From positions 496,001 to 560,000 of the forward strand of contig NZ_NPKI01000015.1 in the NCBI RefSeq assembly GCF_002284565.1: DNA of 64,000 nt, in the 5' to 3' direction. Position numbers and translations under genes: made by a program. This DNA is from Mesorhizobium mediterraneum. Its GTDB lineage: Bacteria; Pseudomonadota; Alphaproteobacteria; Rhizobiales; Rhizobiaceae. The notes below the pieces were generated by a model that made no database searches, was not told the origin of the DNA, and worked only from the letters and a program-made list of their open reading frames with translations. Shown in pieces: positions 42,029-52,509 of the stretch (position 1 is the stretch's first letter; each line of letters starts with the position of its first letter).

Positions 42029-42988
42029 TTACTTCACCAGCCCCTTCTCCTTGTAATACCTCTCGGCGCCTGGATGCAGCGGCACCGGCATGCCGTCGAG
42101 CGCCTTGGCCGGGTCGATCGCCTTGGCGGCGGCATGGGCAGCAGTGAGCTGGTCGAGATTTTCAAACAGCAGCTTGGTCATCTGATAGGCGGTCTCGTCG
42201 GAGACGTCGGCGCTTGTGATGAGGAAGTTGCCGACGGCGGCGGTCGCAACATCCTCGGTCTGGCCCTCATAGGTGCCCTTAGGAATGGTCACCGAAAGAT
42301 AGGGCGAGCCGATCTTGGCGACATCCTGCGCCGGCACGGCAACGACGTTGATCGGCACCGAGGTGGCGAGGTCGCGGATCGAGGCGACGCCGAGGCCGGC
42401 CGATTGCAGCGTGGCGTCGAGCTGGCGGTTCTTGATCAGCTCGACCGATTCGGCGAAGGGCAGATACTCGACCCGTCCGAGATCCTCGTATTTCAGCCCG
42501 GCGGCGGCGAAGATGGCGCGGGCGTTGAGCTCGGTGCCGGAGGCCGGCGCGCCGACCGACAGGCTTTTGCCCTTGAGGTCGGCGAGCGTCTTGATGCCGG
42601 ACTCCTTACTGGCAACGATCTGGATGTAGTTGGGATAGATGGCGGCGATGCCGCGCAGCTTGTCGAGCTTGCCCGGATAGCCGGCTTCGGTATTGCCCTC
42701 GGCGGCCAGCTTGACGGAATCGCCGAGCGCGAAGGCGATCTCGCCCTTGCCCTGCTGCAACAAATTGAGGTTCTCGACCGAAGCTTTCGTCGCCTGGACC
42801 TGGGTGCGGGCACCTTCGATGCCCTTGCCGTAGATTTCCGACAGCGCGACGCCGAGCGGATAGTAGACGCCCGAGGTGCCGCCGGTCAGCACGTTGATGA
42901 ATTCCTGCGCCTTGGCCGACACCGCGCCAAGGCCCAGCGACAGCGCCAGCGCGCCGGCGGCAACAAACTTCGTCCTGAAATTGAGCAT
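42029..42988 (-). CDS. TAXI-family TRAP solute-binding protein
   Basis: 319-aa periplasmic receptor of the TAXI family with a Sec signal peptide (MLNFRTKFVAAGALALSLGLGAVSAKAQE). Family features: FINVLTGGTSGVYYPLGVALSEIYGKG right after cleavage, LAGKS/KGKSLSVGAPASGTELNARAIFAAAGL in the middle. GGAGG lies 7 bp before the ATG. It delivers its ligand to the fused permease downstream; ligands of TAXI proteins are glutamate-like or other acids, not assigned here. Confidence 0.93.
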   Translation of the reverse strand: MLNFRTKFVAAGALALSLGLGAVSAKAQEFINVLTGGTSGVYYPLGVALSEIYGKGIEGARTQVQATKASVENLNLLQQGKGEIAFALGDSVKLAAEGNTEAGYPGKLDKLRGIAAIYPNYIQIVASKESGIKTLADLKGKSLSVGAPASGTELNARAIFAAAGLKYEDLGRVEYLPFAESVELIKNRQLDATLQSAGLGVASIRDLATSVPINVVAVPAQDVAKIGSPYLSVTIPKGTYEGQTEDVATAAVGNFLITSADVSDETAYQMTKLLFENLDQLTAAHAAAKAIDPAKALDGMPVPLHPGAERYYKEKGLVK

Positions 42989-43247
42989 GCGATTTCCTCC
43001 CTGAAATATCAGCGGCCGTGCCACCCTCCCAGCACGAGCCGAGGCGAGTTTAGACAGCGGGCGGGAAATGCCAACCCGCAATAGTATCCATTAGACGAAC
43101 GGCTGAGTGATGCCGCAACGCATGGCCGCTTGCGTAAAACGCCATCGGAGCCGAAAGATTTTCCGACGCCTGTCGAAATCGGGCCGGGCCGCGCGACATA
43201 CGTCCGGCTCGCAATGATGCGGCCCTGTGAACATGGGAGAGAAGACC

Positions 43248-43601
43248 ATGCGATACATGCTTTTGATCTACGTGAACGAAGCTGCGATGGCGGCCGCGCC
43301 GACGGACAAGACCTACGAGATCAGCGCAGCCTATGGCGCCTATACCGAGGCGTTGAAGAAGTCCGGCGCCTGGTTGGCCGGCGACCGGCTGAAACCGACC
43401 CAGGCCGCGACCTCGGTGCGGATGGCCAATGGCAAGACCAACGTGCTCGACGGCCCGTATGCCGACACCAAGGAACAGCTCGCAGGCTTCTACATGATCG
43501 AGGCCGAGGATGCCGATGCCGCGATTGCCTGGGCGGCGCGCTGCCCGGGTGCCAGCACCGGCACGGTCGAGGTGCGGCCGATCTGGGAACAGACAATGTG
43601 A
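43248..43601 (+). CDS. YCII-related (DGPF) protein partnered with ECF42 sigma factor
   Basis: 117-aa YCII-like protein: MRYMLLIYVNEAAM at the start, YGAYTEALKKSGAWLAGDRLKP, and the DGPYADTKEQLAGFYMIEAEDADAAIAWAARCPG stretch that gives the DGPF family its name. GGGAGA precedes the ATG by 6 bp; seven codons earlier there is a weaker alternative GTG. Its stop overlaps the sigma-factor start. Such proteins always go with ECF42 sigma factors and may be the output or sensor of that system; function unproven. Confidence 0.9.
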   Translation: MRYMLLIYVNEAAMAAAPTDKTYEISAAYGAYTEALKKSGAWLAGDRLKPTQAATSVRMANGKTNVLDGPYADTKEQLAGFYMIEAEDADAAIAWAARCPGASTGTVEVRPIWEQTM

Positions 43602-44857
43602 TATCGGAACGGCCCGACATCGCGCGGGCGGCGGCGGAAGCGGCCGCCCGGCAAAGCTACGGCAAGCTGGTCGCCTTCCTCGCCGCCCGCACACGCGACG
43701 TCGCCGGCGCCGAGGATGCGCTGGCCGATGCCTTCGCAGCGGCACTCGAACGATGGCCGAAGGCTGGCGTGCCGCGCCGGCCGGAAGCTTGGCTGCTTGC
43801 GGTGGCGCGCCGACGTCGCGTCGATGCCGTGCGGCGGCGGCTGACCGGCGAGGCCGCCCGCGACGACCTCCGGCTGATCGCGGAGGAGATGGAGGCCCGC
43901 ATGACCGACGAAGATCTGCCCGACGAGCGGCTGCGGCTGATGTTTGCCTGCGCCCATCCGGCAATCGAGGCGGGCGTGCGAGCGCCGCTGATCCTGCAGA
44001 CCATTCTGGGCTTCGACGCGGCGACGATCGCCTCGGCCTTCCTGGTGTCGCCGGCAACGATGGGCCAGCGCCTGGTACGCGCCAAAAACCGCATCCGCGA
44101 GACCGGCATTCCGTTCCGGGTGCCTGAAAGAACCGAGCTCGGCGAGCGGCTGGATGCGGTGCTGGAAGCGATCTACACCGCGTTCGCCGAGGGCTGGTCC
44201 GACCCGGCCGGCACCGAAACCCGGCGCCGCAATCTCGCGACCGAAGGCATCTGGCTCGGCCGTCTGGTAGCGTCGCTGATGCCGGATGAGCCGGAAGCGC
44301 TCGGCCTGCTGGCGCTGATGCTGTTTGCCGAGGCGCGGCGTGCGGCGCGGCGCAACGCCGCCGGCGACTATGTGCCATTGGCCGAGCAGGAGCTTGCGCT
44401 GTGGGACCACGCCTTGATCGACGAAGCAGAGACATTGCTGAGGCGCGCCGCGACCAAGGGCGTTGTCGGTCGCTACCAACTTGAGGCGGCCGTGCAATCT
44501 GCCCATACGACAAGGCGGCTGACCGGCCGGACCGACTGGGCCGCGATCAAACAGCTCTATGATGCGCTGTCGGTGATTGCCGGCTCGCCGGTGGTATCGA
44601 TCAACCGCGCGGTGGCCATTGCCGAGGCCGACGGCGCCGCGGCGGGATTGAGCGCACTTGATGAGCTTGGCGATGACAAGCGGCTGCATGATTATCAGCC
44701 TTATTGGGCCGCCCGCGCGGGCCTCCTGGCCAGGCTCGGCAAAACTCGGGAAGCGACTGAGGCCTATGACCGGGCGATCGGCCTCGAACGCGATCCTGCC
44801 GTGCGCCGGTTCCTGCAGGAACGACGGGCTGGGCTCAGCCGCGCGGAAAAAGACTGA
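43598..44857 (+). CDS. ECF42-type RNA polymerase sigma factor with C-terminal extension
   Basis: 419-aa extracytoplasmic-function sigma factor. Sigma2 region about 15-80 (EDALADAFAAALERWPKAGVPRRPEAWLLAVARRRRVDAVRR), sigma4 near 115-170 (LILQTILGFDAATIASAFLVSPATMGQRLVRAKNRIRE). The remaining 230 residues are a helical, TPR-like extension characteristic of ECF42, thought to control activity in place of an anti-sigma factor. GTG start overlaps the YCII gene by 4 bp. Signal and regulon unknown. Confidence 0.9.
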   Translation: MISERPDIARAAAEAAARQSYGKLVAFLAARTRDVAGAEDALADAFAAALERWPKAGVPRRPEAWLLAVARRRRVDAVRRRLTGEAARDDLRLIAEEMEARMTDEDLPDERLRLMFACAHPAIEAGVRAPLILQTILGFDAATIASAFLVSPATMGQRLVRAKNRIRETGIPFRVPERTELGERLDAVLEAIYTAFAEGWSDPAGTETRRRNLATEGIWLGRLVASLMPDEPEALGLLALMLFAEARRAARRNAAGDYVPLAEQELALWDHALIDEAETLLRRAATKGVVGRYQLEAAVQSAHTTRRLTGRTDWAAIKQLYDALSVIAGSPVVSINRAVAIAEADGAAAGLSALDELGDDKRLHDYQPYWAARAGLLARLGKTREATEAYDRAIGLERDPAVRRFLQERRAGLSRAEKD

Positions 44858-44872
44858 CGCAACACGATCCGT

Positions 44873-45499
44873 TCAGGCCGGCCACATGGCGTGGGAGGCG
44901 TTCAGCGTCCTCATCACCTGATGCTCCCGCAACTTGGCCCACAGGCGTTCGATGTTCGGCCAGGCGCTGGGGACCTTTTCAATCTCGGGATGCCAGGCCA
45001 CCAGCATGATAAGATAGATGTCGGCCAGCGAGAGCCGGTTGCCGACCAGCCAGTCACGGCCTTCGAGGGCAGCATCGAGAATGGCCAAGCCGCGATCCAT
45101 TTCCGAGATCGCCGCCTGCTTGACGGCGTCCACGCCGCCGGGATCGGCGGTGTAGCGATGAGCGTAGAAGAACCGCAGGTCAGCCTGATAGATGACCGAC
45201 GACATGAAGGTCATCCAGCGCAGGAAATCGGCGCGGGCGGGCGAGTTCGCTGCCGGCGCCAGAGCTGCTTCCGGGTGGCGTTCGGCAAGCAGGATGCAGA
45301 TCGCCGCCGACTCGGTCATCGAGCTTCCGTCCGGCAAGACCAGGATCGGCACCTGGTTCAAGGGGCTGATGTCGAGAAAGGCCTGATCGGGCGAGGTCGA
45401 TTTCGGAACGTCGACCTGGTCGAAAGGCACACCCGCCAAAGCGAGCGCCGCCTCGACGACAAAGCCGCCAGTGTTGGCACGGGTATAGAGCTTGTACAT
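44873..45499 (-). CDS. Glutathione S-transferase family protein
   Basis: 208-aa GST. N-terminal thioredoxin fold (MYKLYTRANTGGFVVEAALALAGVPF) with NQVPILVLPDGSSMTESAAICILLAERHP as glutathione-binding region, and helical C-terminal domain with DWLVGNRLSLADIYLIMLVAWH. GGAGGA lies 6 bp before the ATG, which argues against the much longer open frame upstream. Convergent with the sigma-factor gene, 15 bp apart. Substrate unknown. Confidence 0.88.
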   Translation of the reverse strand: MYKLYTRANTGGFVVEAALALAGVPFDQVDVPKSTSPDQAFLDISPLNQVPILVLPDGSSMTESAAICILLAERHPEAALAPAANSPARADFLRWMTFMSSVIYQADLRFFYAHRYTADPGGVDAVKQAAISEMDRGLAILDAALEGRDWLVGNRLSLADIYLIMLVAWHPEIEKVPSAWPNIERLWAKLREHQVMRTLNASHAMWPA

Positions 45500-45634
45500 G
45501 AAATCCTCCGCCAGCCGATGCAAGGCCGGCGACGATCTGACCGGAAGCGCAACTTTACTCAAGCGAGCGGCGGCCGCCACAGGTGTTTTTTCAGCGGTCC
45601 AGACCGAAGTGTCGCCGCGGAACTTTTGATGCCG

Positions 45635-45690
45635 GCGGGACAGCGCCCCCCTCTGTCCTGCCGGACATCTCCCCCACACGGGAGGAGATC
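45635..45690. repeat. Dispersed repeat type B, first piece
   Basis: GCGGGACAGCGCCCCCCTCT followed by CTGCCGGACATCTCCCCCAC; related to 33216-33270. With the second piece at 45754 it frames a 60-bp spacer, together resembling an imperfect long inverted repeat upstream of the GST gene. Confidence 0.6.
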
Positions 45691-45753
45691 GGCCATCATT
45701 CCGACTTTCGCCAACCGCCAACGTTGCAGGAGTGAGCTGCGCGCTGAAGCTGC

Positions 45754-45810
45754 CAATCTCCCCCAAGTGGGGAGATGCCCGGCAGGGCAGAGGGGGGCGT
45801 GAAGGATCGC
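45754..45810. repeat. Dispersed repeat type B, second piece
   Basis: ATCTCCCCCAAGTGGGGAGAT hairpin followed by GGCAGGGCAGAGGGGGGCG and the GTGAAGGATCGC string seen at 33216-33270. Located just beyond the cysK stop, where it may act as terminator. Confidence 0.6.
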
Positions 45811-45842
45811 TACGAATCTATCGGAATTCCCGTGTCGAGGAC

Positions 45843-46823
<981 letters not shown>

Positions 46824-46843
46824 TGGTTTCGCTCCCCGAGTTC

Positions 46844-46904
46844 AGATGGGCCAGAGGTCAGATCGGCCAGAGTCAGGTTGGCCAGAGTCAGTCAGGCTAG
46901 TGTC
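46844..46904. repeat. 15-16-bp tandem repeat (about 4 units) in the cysK leader
   Basis: Units share GGCCAGAGTCAG (imperfect in the last one) at a 15-bp period, 20-80 bp before the cysK ATG. In-frame stops show the array is untranslated from cysK. It might act on transcription or mRNA folding. Confidence 0.75.
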
Positions 46905-47049
46905 AGGCGGGCATAAGATAGGGCCATCCGCCGCGCAAGATAGTCTGTCGGTTGAAAATATCCGAGTGGGACGCATGCTGAAAACAGCTTCGGCCTGGAA
47001 AAGCATTTCAGGCGGTGTCCTGTTTAGGAATGGCTCGACCGCGAGATGC

Positions 47050-47667
47050 CTATTGCCGGGCGGCGATCGCAGCCGCTGCTCCGACCATGAAACCGGCGGC
47101 GGTGCGGTTCAGCACCCGCAGCGCACGCGGCGACTTCAGGAGCCCGCGCGCCTTGGCCGCCAGCGCCAGATAGGGCACCAGCACCACCAGCAGCACGAAG
47201 AGCGTCAGCGCGACGAGGATGCCGTAATCGGCGAGCGTGATGGTCTTCAGATCGACGATGGTCGGCGTGATGGCGAGATAGAAGATCATCGTCTTCGGAT
47301 TGCCGAGCGTGACGGCGAGGCCGGCAATAAAGCTCGACACCAGCCCGCCCCTGCCTTTCTTCGCCTCCACCGTTTCGGGCGTGATGCCGCTCGTCCAGAA
47401 GCGCCAGCCAAGGAAAGCGAGATAGGCGACGCCCAGCCATTTGATTACCAGGAAGGCCATGCCGAAGGTCTGAGCGACGAGGGCCAGGCCGAGCACCACG
47501 GCGGTGAGATAGGTGAGATCGCCGAGCATCAGCCCGAAAGACATGGCGAGCGCCGAGCGAAAGCCGGAACCAAGCGCACGCGCAATAAGCGCGGTGAGAC
47601 CTGGGCCAGGAATGGCGGCGGCGATGCCGAGGGCCGCGCTGTAGGCGAGGAATCCGGTGAGGGTCAT
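47050..47667 (-). CDS. LysE/RhtB-family amino-acid exporter
   Basis: 205-aa inner-membrane exporter with about six helices. The family N-terminus (GFLAYSAALGIAAAIPGPGLTALIARALG) and the central FIAGLAVTLGNPKTMIFYLAITPTIVD are diagnostic. The substrate could be lysine, threonine, homoserine or others. Start was placed at MTLTGFL; a longer open frame upstream lacks family similarity and runs into a dispersed repeat. Confidence 0.9.
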   Translation of the reverse strand: MTLTGFLAYSAALGIAAAIPGPGLTALIARALGSGFRSALAMSFGLMLGDLTYLTAVVLGLALVAQTFGMAFLVIKWLGVAYLAFLGWRFWTSGITPETVEAKKGRGGLVSSFIAGLAVTLGNPKTMIFYLAITPTIVDLKTITLADYGILVALTLFVLLVVLVPYLALAAKARGLLKSPRALRVLNRTAAGFMVGAAAAIAARQ

Positions 47668-47678
47668 GATTTCGGCCT

Positions 47679-47713
47679 TAGCGCATGACCCCAAAACGGA
47701 ATCGACTTTTAAG
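47679..47713. repeat. Partial dispersed palindromic repeat
   Basis: TTAGCGCATGACCCCAAAACGG and following bases match one half of the GCATG..CCAAAACCG rhizobial repeat; the other half is not clear. Lies just upstream of the LysE-family gene. Confidence 0.45.
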
Positions 47714-47884
47714 ACTGCGCCTTGTCGCACAAAGGCTGGCAGGCGTGTACTCCCTGAGGCCCGGATTCGATTGCACCAGAACTACCGGCCGGGCGAACTC
47801 GCCGATCAGGACGGACTTTTGCCGTAGGTGACGCGCATGACGCGCACACGGAGAGTTGAAGCGGAATCGATCGGTTTTCGGAAC

Positions 47885-48082
47885 TCAGTTTCCGGCTGCG
47901 TAAAAATCGTCGTCGAGGCGCTTTTCCAGCGCGACGAGATCGGCCGGCAGCGGCAGGCCCATGGCGCGCATTTCCCTCAGCTTTTCGCGTAGCTGCTCCT
48001 GCACTTCATGCTGATCCTCGGGCTGGTTGATCATCTGCTCGAGCAACAGGCTGATCTGGGCCTTGAACGATTCCAGCGCCAT
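47885..48082 (-). CDS. Small conserved hypothetical protein (65 aa)
   Basis: 65-aa acidic helical protein: MALESFKAQISLLLEQMINQ followed by EQLREKLREMRAMGLPLPADLVALEKRL. No recognised domain, but good codon use, an AGGAG-type site 6 bp upstream and coiled-coil character suggest a real gene. Separated from hrcA by a dispersed repeat. Role unknown. Confidence 0.65.
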   Translation of the reverse strand: MALESFKAQISLLLEQMINQPEDQHEVQEQLREKLREMRAMGLPLPADLVALEKRLDDDFYAAGN

Positions 48083-48157
48083 TTTTTTCTCCTTAGGTCC
48101 GGCCTAAGCGCGTCGCGTTTGAAGGGTTCCTGCGACGCGCTTTGCTTTCTTGTTTTT

Positions 48158-48232
48158 ATGCATGTCATTATCCCAAAACCGCTTGCGCATCACAGGTCAA
48201 GCCCGAGGGCAGGCTTTTGGGCGACATGCATT
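48158..48232. repeat. Dispersed palindromic repeat (ATGCATG...CATGCAT) abutting hrcA
   Basis: Complementary ATGCATGTC/GACATGCAT ends and CCCAAAA/TTTTGGG core, related to 14641-14683. Its right end shares bases with the hrcA stop codon. Confidence 0.65.
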
Positions 48233-49343
48233 ATCGCAGCATGCGGGAAATAAGCTGCGCGGTATAGTCGACCATCGGCACGATGCGTGCGTAGTTCAGC
48301 CGAGTCGGGCCGATGACGCCGAGCGCGCCGATGACGCGGGCATCCTTGTCGCGATAGGGCGCCACGACCAGCGACGAGCCCGACAGCGAAAACAGCTTGT
48401 TTTCCGAGCCGATGAAGATGCGCACGCCGGACCCTTCCTCGGCAAGATCGAGAAGCTGGATCAGCCCGTCCTGCGTCTCCAGATCCTCGAACAAGTGCCG
48501 CAACAACTCGATGTCGGCCTGGGCCGTGACGTTTTCCAGCAGATTGGCGCGGCCGCGCACGATGAGACGCGCCGGCAGGCCGCTGTCGGCGCCTGCCCAG
48601 ACCGCCAGGCCCTTTTCGACCAAGTCCTGCGACAGCGTGTCGAGGGCGGCCCTGGTTTCTTCCTTGATGCGGGCGATCTCGATCCGCGCCTCGGCCAGCG
48701 TGCGGCCGCGGATGTGGGCGTTGAGGAAGTTCGAGGCTTCATGCAATTGCGAAACGGTGATGCCGGCGGGCAGATCGACGACGCGGTTTTCGACGTCGCC
48801 GTTCTGCGATACCAGAACGGCCAGCGCCTTGGTCGGCTCGAGCTGGATGAACTCGATGTGCTTCAGCGCCACCTCGTTCTTGGCGGCAAGCACGAGGCCG
48901 GCGCCGCGCGACATGCCGGACAGCATCTGGCTGGCTTCGGTAAGCATATGCTCCAGCGTCGCGCCCGAGCCGGAGGCGCGCACCTGTGCCTCGATGGTGC
49001 GGCGCTCCTCATCGGAGAGGTCGCCAAGCTCCATGAACGCATCGACGAAGAAGCGCAGGCCGGCCTGGGTCGGCAGCCGGCCGGCCGAGATATGCGGCGC
49101 GTAGATCAGTCCGAGATGCTCGAGATCGCTCATCACGTTGCGGATGGTTGCGGGCGACAGCGAAGACGGCAGAATCCGCGACAGGCTGCGTGAGCCGACG
49201 GGCTCGCCGTCCTTCAGGTAGGAATCGACGATGCGCCGAAAGATGTCGCGCGAGCGCATGTCGAGCGATTGAAACGCCGGCGATTGAAATGCGGGCGACT
49301 GAAGCACGGGCGACTGGGAACTGGGATCGACTGCCTTGGTCAT
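48231..49343 (-). CDS. hrcA: Heat-inducible transcription repressor HrcA
   Basis: 370-aa repressor of chaperone operons that binds CIRCE elements. N-terminal winged helix ([56 protein letters not shown]) and GAF-like C-terminal domain ([55 protein letters not shown]). The first 30 residues carry SPxxQ repeats encoded by a 15-bp tandem array. grpE, often next to hrcA, is absent. Divergent from rph. No CIRCE was seen here; its targets lie elsewhere. Confidence 0.95.
   Translation of the reverse strand: MTKAVDPSSQSPVLQSPAFQSPAFQSLDMRSRDIFRRIVDSYLKDGEPVGSRSLSRILPSSLSPATIRNVMSDLEHLGLIYAPHISAGRLPTQAGLRFFVDAFMELGDLSDEERRTIEAQVRASGSGATLEHMLTEASQMLSGMSRGAGLVLAAKNEVALKHIEFIQLEPTKALAVLVSQNGDVENRVVDLPAGITVSQLHEASNFLNAHIRGRTLAEARIEIARIKEETRAALDTLSQDLVEKGLAVWAGADSGLPARLIVRGRANLLENVTAQADIELLRHLFEDLETQDGLIQLLDLAEEGSGVRIFIGSENKLFSLSGSSLVVAPYRDKDARVIGALGVIGPTRLNYARIVPMVDYTAQLISRMLR
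49265..49324 (-). repeat. 15-bp tandem repeat (4 imperfect units) within the hrcA 5' coding end
   Basis: Units of the form GCGAYTGAARYRCSG at exactly 15-bp spacing encode [19 protein letters not shown] steps before the DNA-binding domain. Frame-preserving period. Confidence 0.75.
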
Positions 49344-49477
49344 TCGAGCCAAATACCTCCGGCCCAAAGATATAGACTTCGGCGGTGCCCGCGCAACCAG
49401 CCATTTTCCTTTGCGCCCTGCGCTCCATGCGGCTACAAGCCGGCCACGATTCCGAAAAAGATAGGAAAAAAGCCTGA

Positions 49478-50194
49478 ATGCGCCCTTCCAAACGCCAATT
49501 CGACGAAATGCGCGCCATCTCCTTCGAGCGTGGCGTTTCCAAGCACGCGGAAGGTTCGTGCCTGGTGAAATTCGGCGACACACATGTGCTGTGCACGGCC
49601 AGCCTCGAGGAAAAGGTGCCGGGCTGGATGCGCAATTCCGGCAAGGGCTGGGTGACGGCGGAATACGGCATGCTGCCGCGCTCGACCGGCGAACGCATGC
49701 GCCGCGAAGCTTCGTCCGGCAAGCAAGGCGGCCGCACGCTGGAAATCCAGAGGCTGATCGGCCGTTCGCTGCGCGCCGTGGTTGATCTGCAGGCGCTCGG
49801 CGAGCAGCAGATCACCGTCGACTGCGACGTGATCCAGGCCGATGGCGGCACGCGCACCGCTTCGATCACCGGCGGCTGGGTGGCGCTCTACGACTGCCTG
49901 CGCTGGATGGAAGCTCGACAGATGGCCAGCGTCGCCAAGGTGCTGAAAGACCATGTCGCGGCGATCTCCTGCGGCATCCATGACGGTCAGCCGGTCATCG
50001 ACCTCGACTATCTCGAGGATTCCTCGGCCGGCACCGACGCCAACTTCGTCATGACCGGCAAGGGCGGCATCGTCGAGATCCAGGGCACGGCCGAGGGTGA
50101 GCCTTTCTCTGAAGAGCAGTTCACGGCGCTGATGGAACTGGCCAAGAAGGGCATTGCGCGACTGGTCAGCCTACAGCAGATGGCTGTAGGTTAA
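49478..50194 (+). CDS. rph: Ribonuclease PH
   Basis: 238-aa phosphorolytic 3' exoribonuclease that trims tRNA precursors. Full length with [54 protein letters not shown] and [19 protein letters not shown], all diagnostic. Divergent from hrcA, the common alphaproteobacterial order. Followed by VOC, rdgB and hemW on the same strand, with 14-bp or smaller gaps, so all four are probably one operon. Confidence 0.97.
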   Translation: MRPSKRQFDEMRAISFERGVSKHAEGSCLVKFGDTHVLCTASLEEKVPGWMRNSGKGWVTAEYGMLPRSTGERMRREASSGKQGGRTLEIQRLIGRSLRAVVDLQALGEQQITVDCDVIQADGGTRTASITGGWVALYDCLRWMEARQMASVAKVLKDHVAAISCGIHDGQPVIDLDYLEDSSAGTDANFVMTGKGGIVEIQGTAEGEPFSEEQFTALMELAKKGIARLVSLQQMAVG

Positions 50195-50208
50195 TTTTCG
50201 GTTCTGTC

Positions 50209-50619
50209 ATGATTCCTACCGCCATCCTCGAATCAGCCCTCTATGTGACCGACCTCGATGCCGCGGAAGACTTCTATTCCGGCGTGCTTGGGCTCGATCT
50301 GCTGGGCAAGGTCGACGGCAGGCATCTTTTCTTCCGTTGCGGGGACGGCGTGCTGCTCATCTTCAACGCGGAGGCGACCAAGGTGCCGCCGGCGCCCGAC
50401 GCCAGGCTGAAAGTGCCGCCGCACGGCACGGTCGGCGACGGCCATCTCTGCTTTGCCGCAAGCGCGGACGAGATAGTGCGCTGGAAAGCGCATCTCGAGC
50501 AGAAGAAAATCGCCATCGAAAGCGAGTTCGAATGGCCGCAGGGCGGCCGGTCGATCTATATTCGCGACCCCTCCGGCAATTCGATCGAATTCGCCGAGCC
50601 AAGAATCTGGGGCATCTGA
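50209..50619 (+). CDS. VOC-superfamily (glyoxalase/bleomycin-resistance-like) protein
   Basis: 136-aa vicinal-oxygen-chelate protein: [26 protein letters not shown] at the start and [17 protein letters not shown] at the end, including the metal-ligand Glu of the second module. Substrate unknown. One-base overlap with the rdgB start suggests coupling inside the rph operon. Confidence 0.9.
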   Translation: MIPTAILESALYVTDLDAAEDFYSGVLGLDLLGKVDGRHLFFRCGDGVLLIFNAEATKVPPAPDARLKVPPHGTVGDGHLCFAASADEIVRWKAHLEQKKIAIESEFEWPQGGRSIYIRDPSGNSIEFAEPRIWGI

Positions 50620-51281
50620 TGCATTCGCTTGATGGACATAAGATCGTCGTCGCCAGCCACAATGCCGGCAAGCTGCGGGAATTCGCCGATCTGATGGCGC
50701 CATTCGGCATAGAAGCGAAGTCGGCCAAGGAATACGGCCTGCCGGAGCCGGACGAGACCGGCATCACCTTCGAGGAGAACGCCTTAATCAAGGCTTTAGC
50801 CGCCGCCAAGGCGACAGGCCTGCCGGCATTGTCGGACGATTCCGGCCTATGTGTCGATGCGCTGGGCGGAGCGCCCGGCGTCTACACCGCCAACTGGGCC
50901 GAGGCGCCGGACGGGTCCCGCGACTTCGGCATGGCGATGCAGCGAGCGGAAGTGGCGTTGCAGGAAATCGGCGCGGTCGCGCCGGCTCAGCGCAAGGGCC
51001 GCTTCGTCGCCGTCATCTGCCTCGCCTTTCCAGACGGCGCGGCCGAATATTTCCGCGGCGAGGTCGACGGCACGCTGGTATGGCCGCCGCGCGGTGAACT
51101 CGGTTTTGGCTACGACCCGGTGTTCGTGCCGGACGGTTTCGAAAAGACCTTCGGCGAGATGACCGCTGAGGAAAAACATGGCTGGAAGCCCGGCCAGCCG
51201 ACGGCATTGTCGCACCGCGCCCGCGCCTTCCAGAAATTCGCGCAAGCCAGACTGGATTTGGCACGATCGGGCGTGAAATGA
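50619..51281 (+). CDS. rdgB: Non-canonical purine NTP pyrophosphatase (RdgB/HAM1)
   Basis: 220-aa housekeeping enzyme hydrolysing dITP, XTP and similar bad nucleotides to monophosphates. Motifs [43 protein letters not shown] and [13 protein letters not shown] are diagnostic. The ATG overlaps the upstream stop by one base. HemW starts inside its last 4 bp. Confidence 0.96.
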   Translation: MHSLDGHKIVVASHNAGKLREFADLMAPFGIEAKSAKEYGLPEPDETGITFEENALIKALAAAKATGLPALSDDSGLCVDALGGAPGVYTANWAEAPDGSRDFGMAMQRAEVALQEIGAVAPAQRKGRFVAVICLAFPDGAAEYFRGEVDGTLVWPPRGELGFGYDPVFVPDGFEKTFGEMTAEEKHGWKPGQPTALSHRARAFQKFAQARLDLARSGVK

Positions 51282-52441
51282 CCATGCTGCTCGACCGTAG
51301 CCCCGGCTTCGGCGTCTACATCCACTGGCCGTTTTGCGCGGCCAAGTGCCCCTATTGCGACTTCAACAGCCATGTCCGCCACCAGCCGGTCGACCAGGAG
51401 CGTTTTGCGCGCGCCTTCGAGACCGAGCTTGCGACGATGCGCGACCGGACCGGACCGCGCGAGGTGACCAGCATTTTTCTCGGTGGTGGCACGCCATCGC
51501 TGATGAAGCCGCAAACCGTGGCGACGGTGCTGGACGCGGTGGCGAAGAACTGGACTGTGCCTGCCGGCATCGAGGTGACGCTGGAAGCCAACCCCTCTTC
51601 GGTCGAGGCCGAGCGCTTTCGCGGCTACCGGGCGGCAGGCGTCAACCGGGTGTCGCTCGGCGTGCAGGCGCTGAACGACAAGGATTTGCGCTTCCTCGGC
51701 CGGCTGCACAATGTCGACGAAGCGCTGCATGCGATCGGCCTGGCGCGTGAAATCTTTCCGCGGCTGTCCTTCGACCTGATCTATGCGCGGCCCGGCCAGA
51801 CCCCGGAAGCGTGGCAGGCCGAACTCGAGCGGGCGATCGGCCACGCCGCCGACCATCTGTCGCTCTACCAGCTGACCATCGAGGAAGGCACGCCATTCCA
51901 CGCGCTCCATGCGGCCAGGAAATTCGCCATTCCCGACAACGACCACGCCGCCGATCTCTATGCGCTGACGCAAGAGATCACCGCCGCGCATGGACTGCCG
52001 GCCTACGAGATTTCCAACCACGCCAGATCAGGTGCCGAGAGCCGGCACAATCTCACCTATTGGCGCTATGGCGAATATGTCGGCGTCGGTCCCGGCGCTC
52101 ATGGCCGCTTCGTCGAGAACGGCCGCCGCGTGGTGACGATCGCGGAGAAAATGCCGGAAACCTGGGCCAATCTGGTCGATGCCAAGGGCCATGGCATCAC
52201 CGGCGGCGAGACCCTGACGCGCTCGGAAGAGGCCGACGAATTCCTGCTGATGGGGCTGAGGCTGGCCGAGGGTATCGACCTCTCGCGCTACGAAGCGTTT
52301 TCCGGCCGCGGCCTGTCGACGGCGCGGCTGTCGGTGCTGCAGGGCGAGGGGCTGGTGGCGCCGATCGGCAATGCCCGCCTGCGCGCCACGCCGGCTGGCA
52401 TGATCGTGCTCGACGCCGTGGTGGCGGATCTGGCGCGGTAG
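51278..52441 (+). CDS. hemW: Radical SAM haem-insertion chaperone HemW
   Basis: 387-aa radical-SAM protein long annotated as oxygen-independent coproporphyrinogen oxidase but now known as the haem chaperone HemW. The iron-sulfur cysteines are in [13 protein letters not shown] near residues 19-31, with [10 protein letters not shown] and LEANPSSVE following, and the C-terminal [34 protein letters not shown]. 4-bp overlap with rdgB. Its TAG stop is adjacent to a dispersed repeat. Confidence 0.95.
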   Translation: MTMLLDRSPGFGVYIHWPFCAAKCPYCDFNSHVRHQPVDQERFARAFETELATMRDRTGPREVTSIFLGGGTPSLMKPQTVATVLDAVAKNWTVPAGIEVTLEANPSSVEAERFRGYRAAGVNRVSLGVQALNDKDLRFLGRLHNVDEALHAIGLAREIFPRLSFDLIYARPGQTPEAWQAELERAIGHAADHLSLYQLTIEEGTPFHALHAARKFAIPDNDHAADLYALTQEITAAHGLPAYEISNHARSGAESRHNLTYWRYGEYVGVGPGAHGRFVENGRRVVTIAEKMPETWANLVDAKGHGITGGETLTRSEEADEFLLMGLRLAEGIDLSRYEAFSGRGLSTARLSVLQGEGLVAPIGNARLRATPAGMIVLDAVVADLAR

Positions 52442-52494
52442 AGCATGATCCCGAAAAGTGGGATCCGGTTTTCGGACCAGATCATGTTCAAACT
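52440..52494. repeat. Dispersed palindromic repeat (GAGCATGATCCCGAAAAG...)
   Basis: Hairpin GAGCATGATC/GATCATGTTC with the CCGAAAA/TTTTCGG inner dyad, a common rhizobial repeat. Shares the A/G of the hemW stop. Confidence 0.75.
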
Positions 52495-52509
52495 GGAAGA
52501 TGGGACCCG

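Noticed and set aside
48231..49477. CIRCE element near hrcA
   Set aside because: No TTAGCACTC-N9-GAGTGCTAA was found; HrcA targets must be elsewhere.
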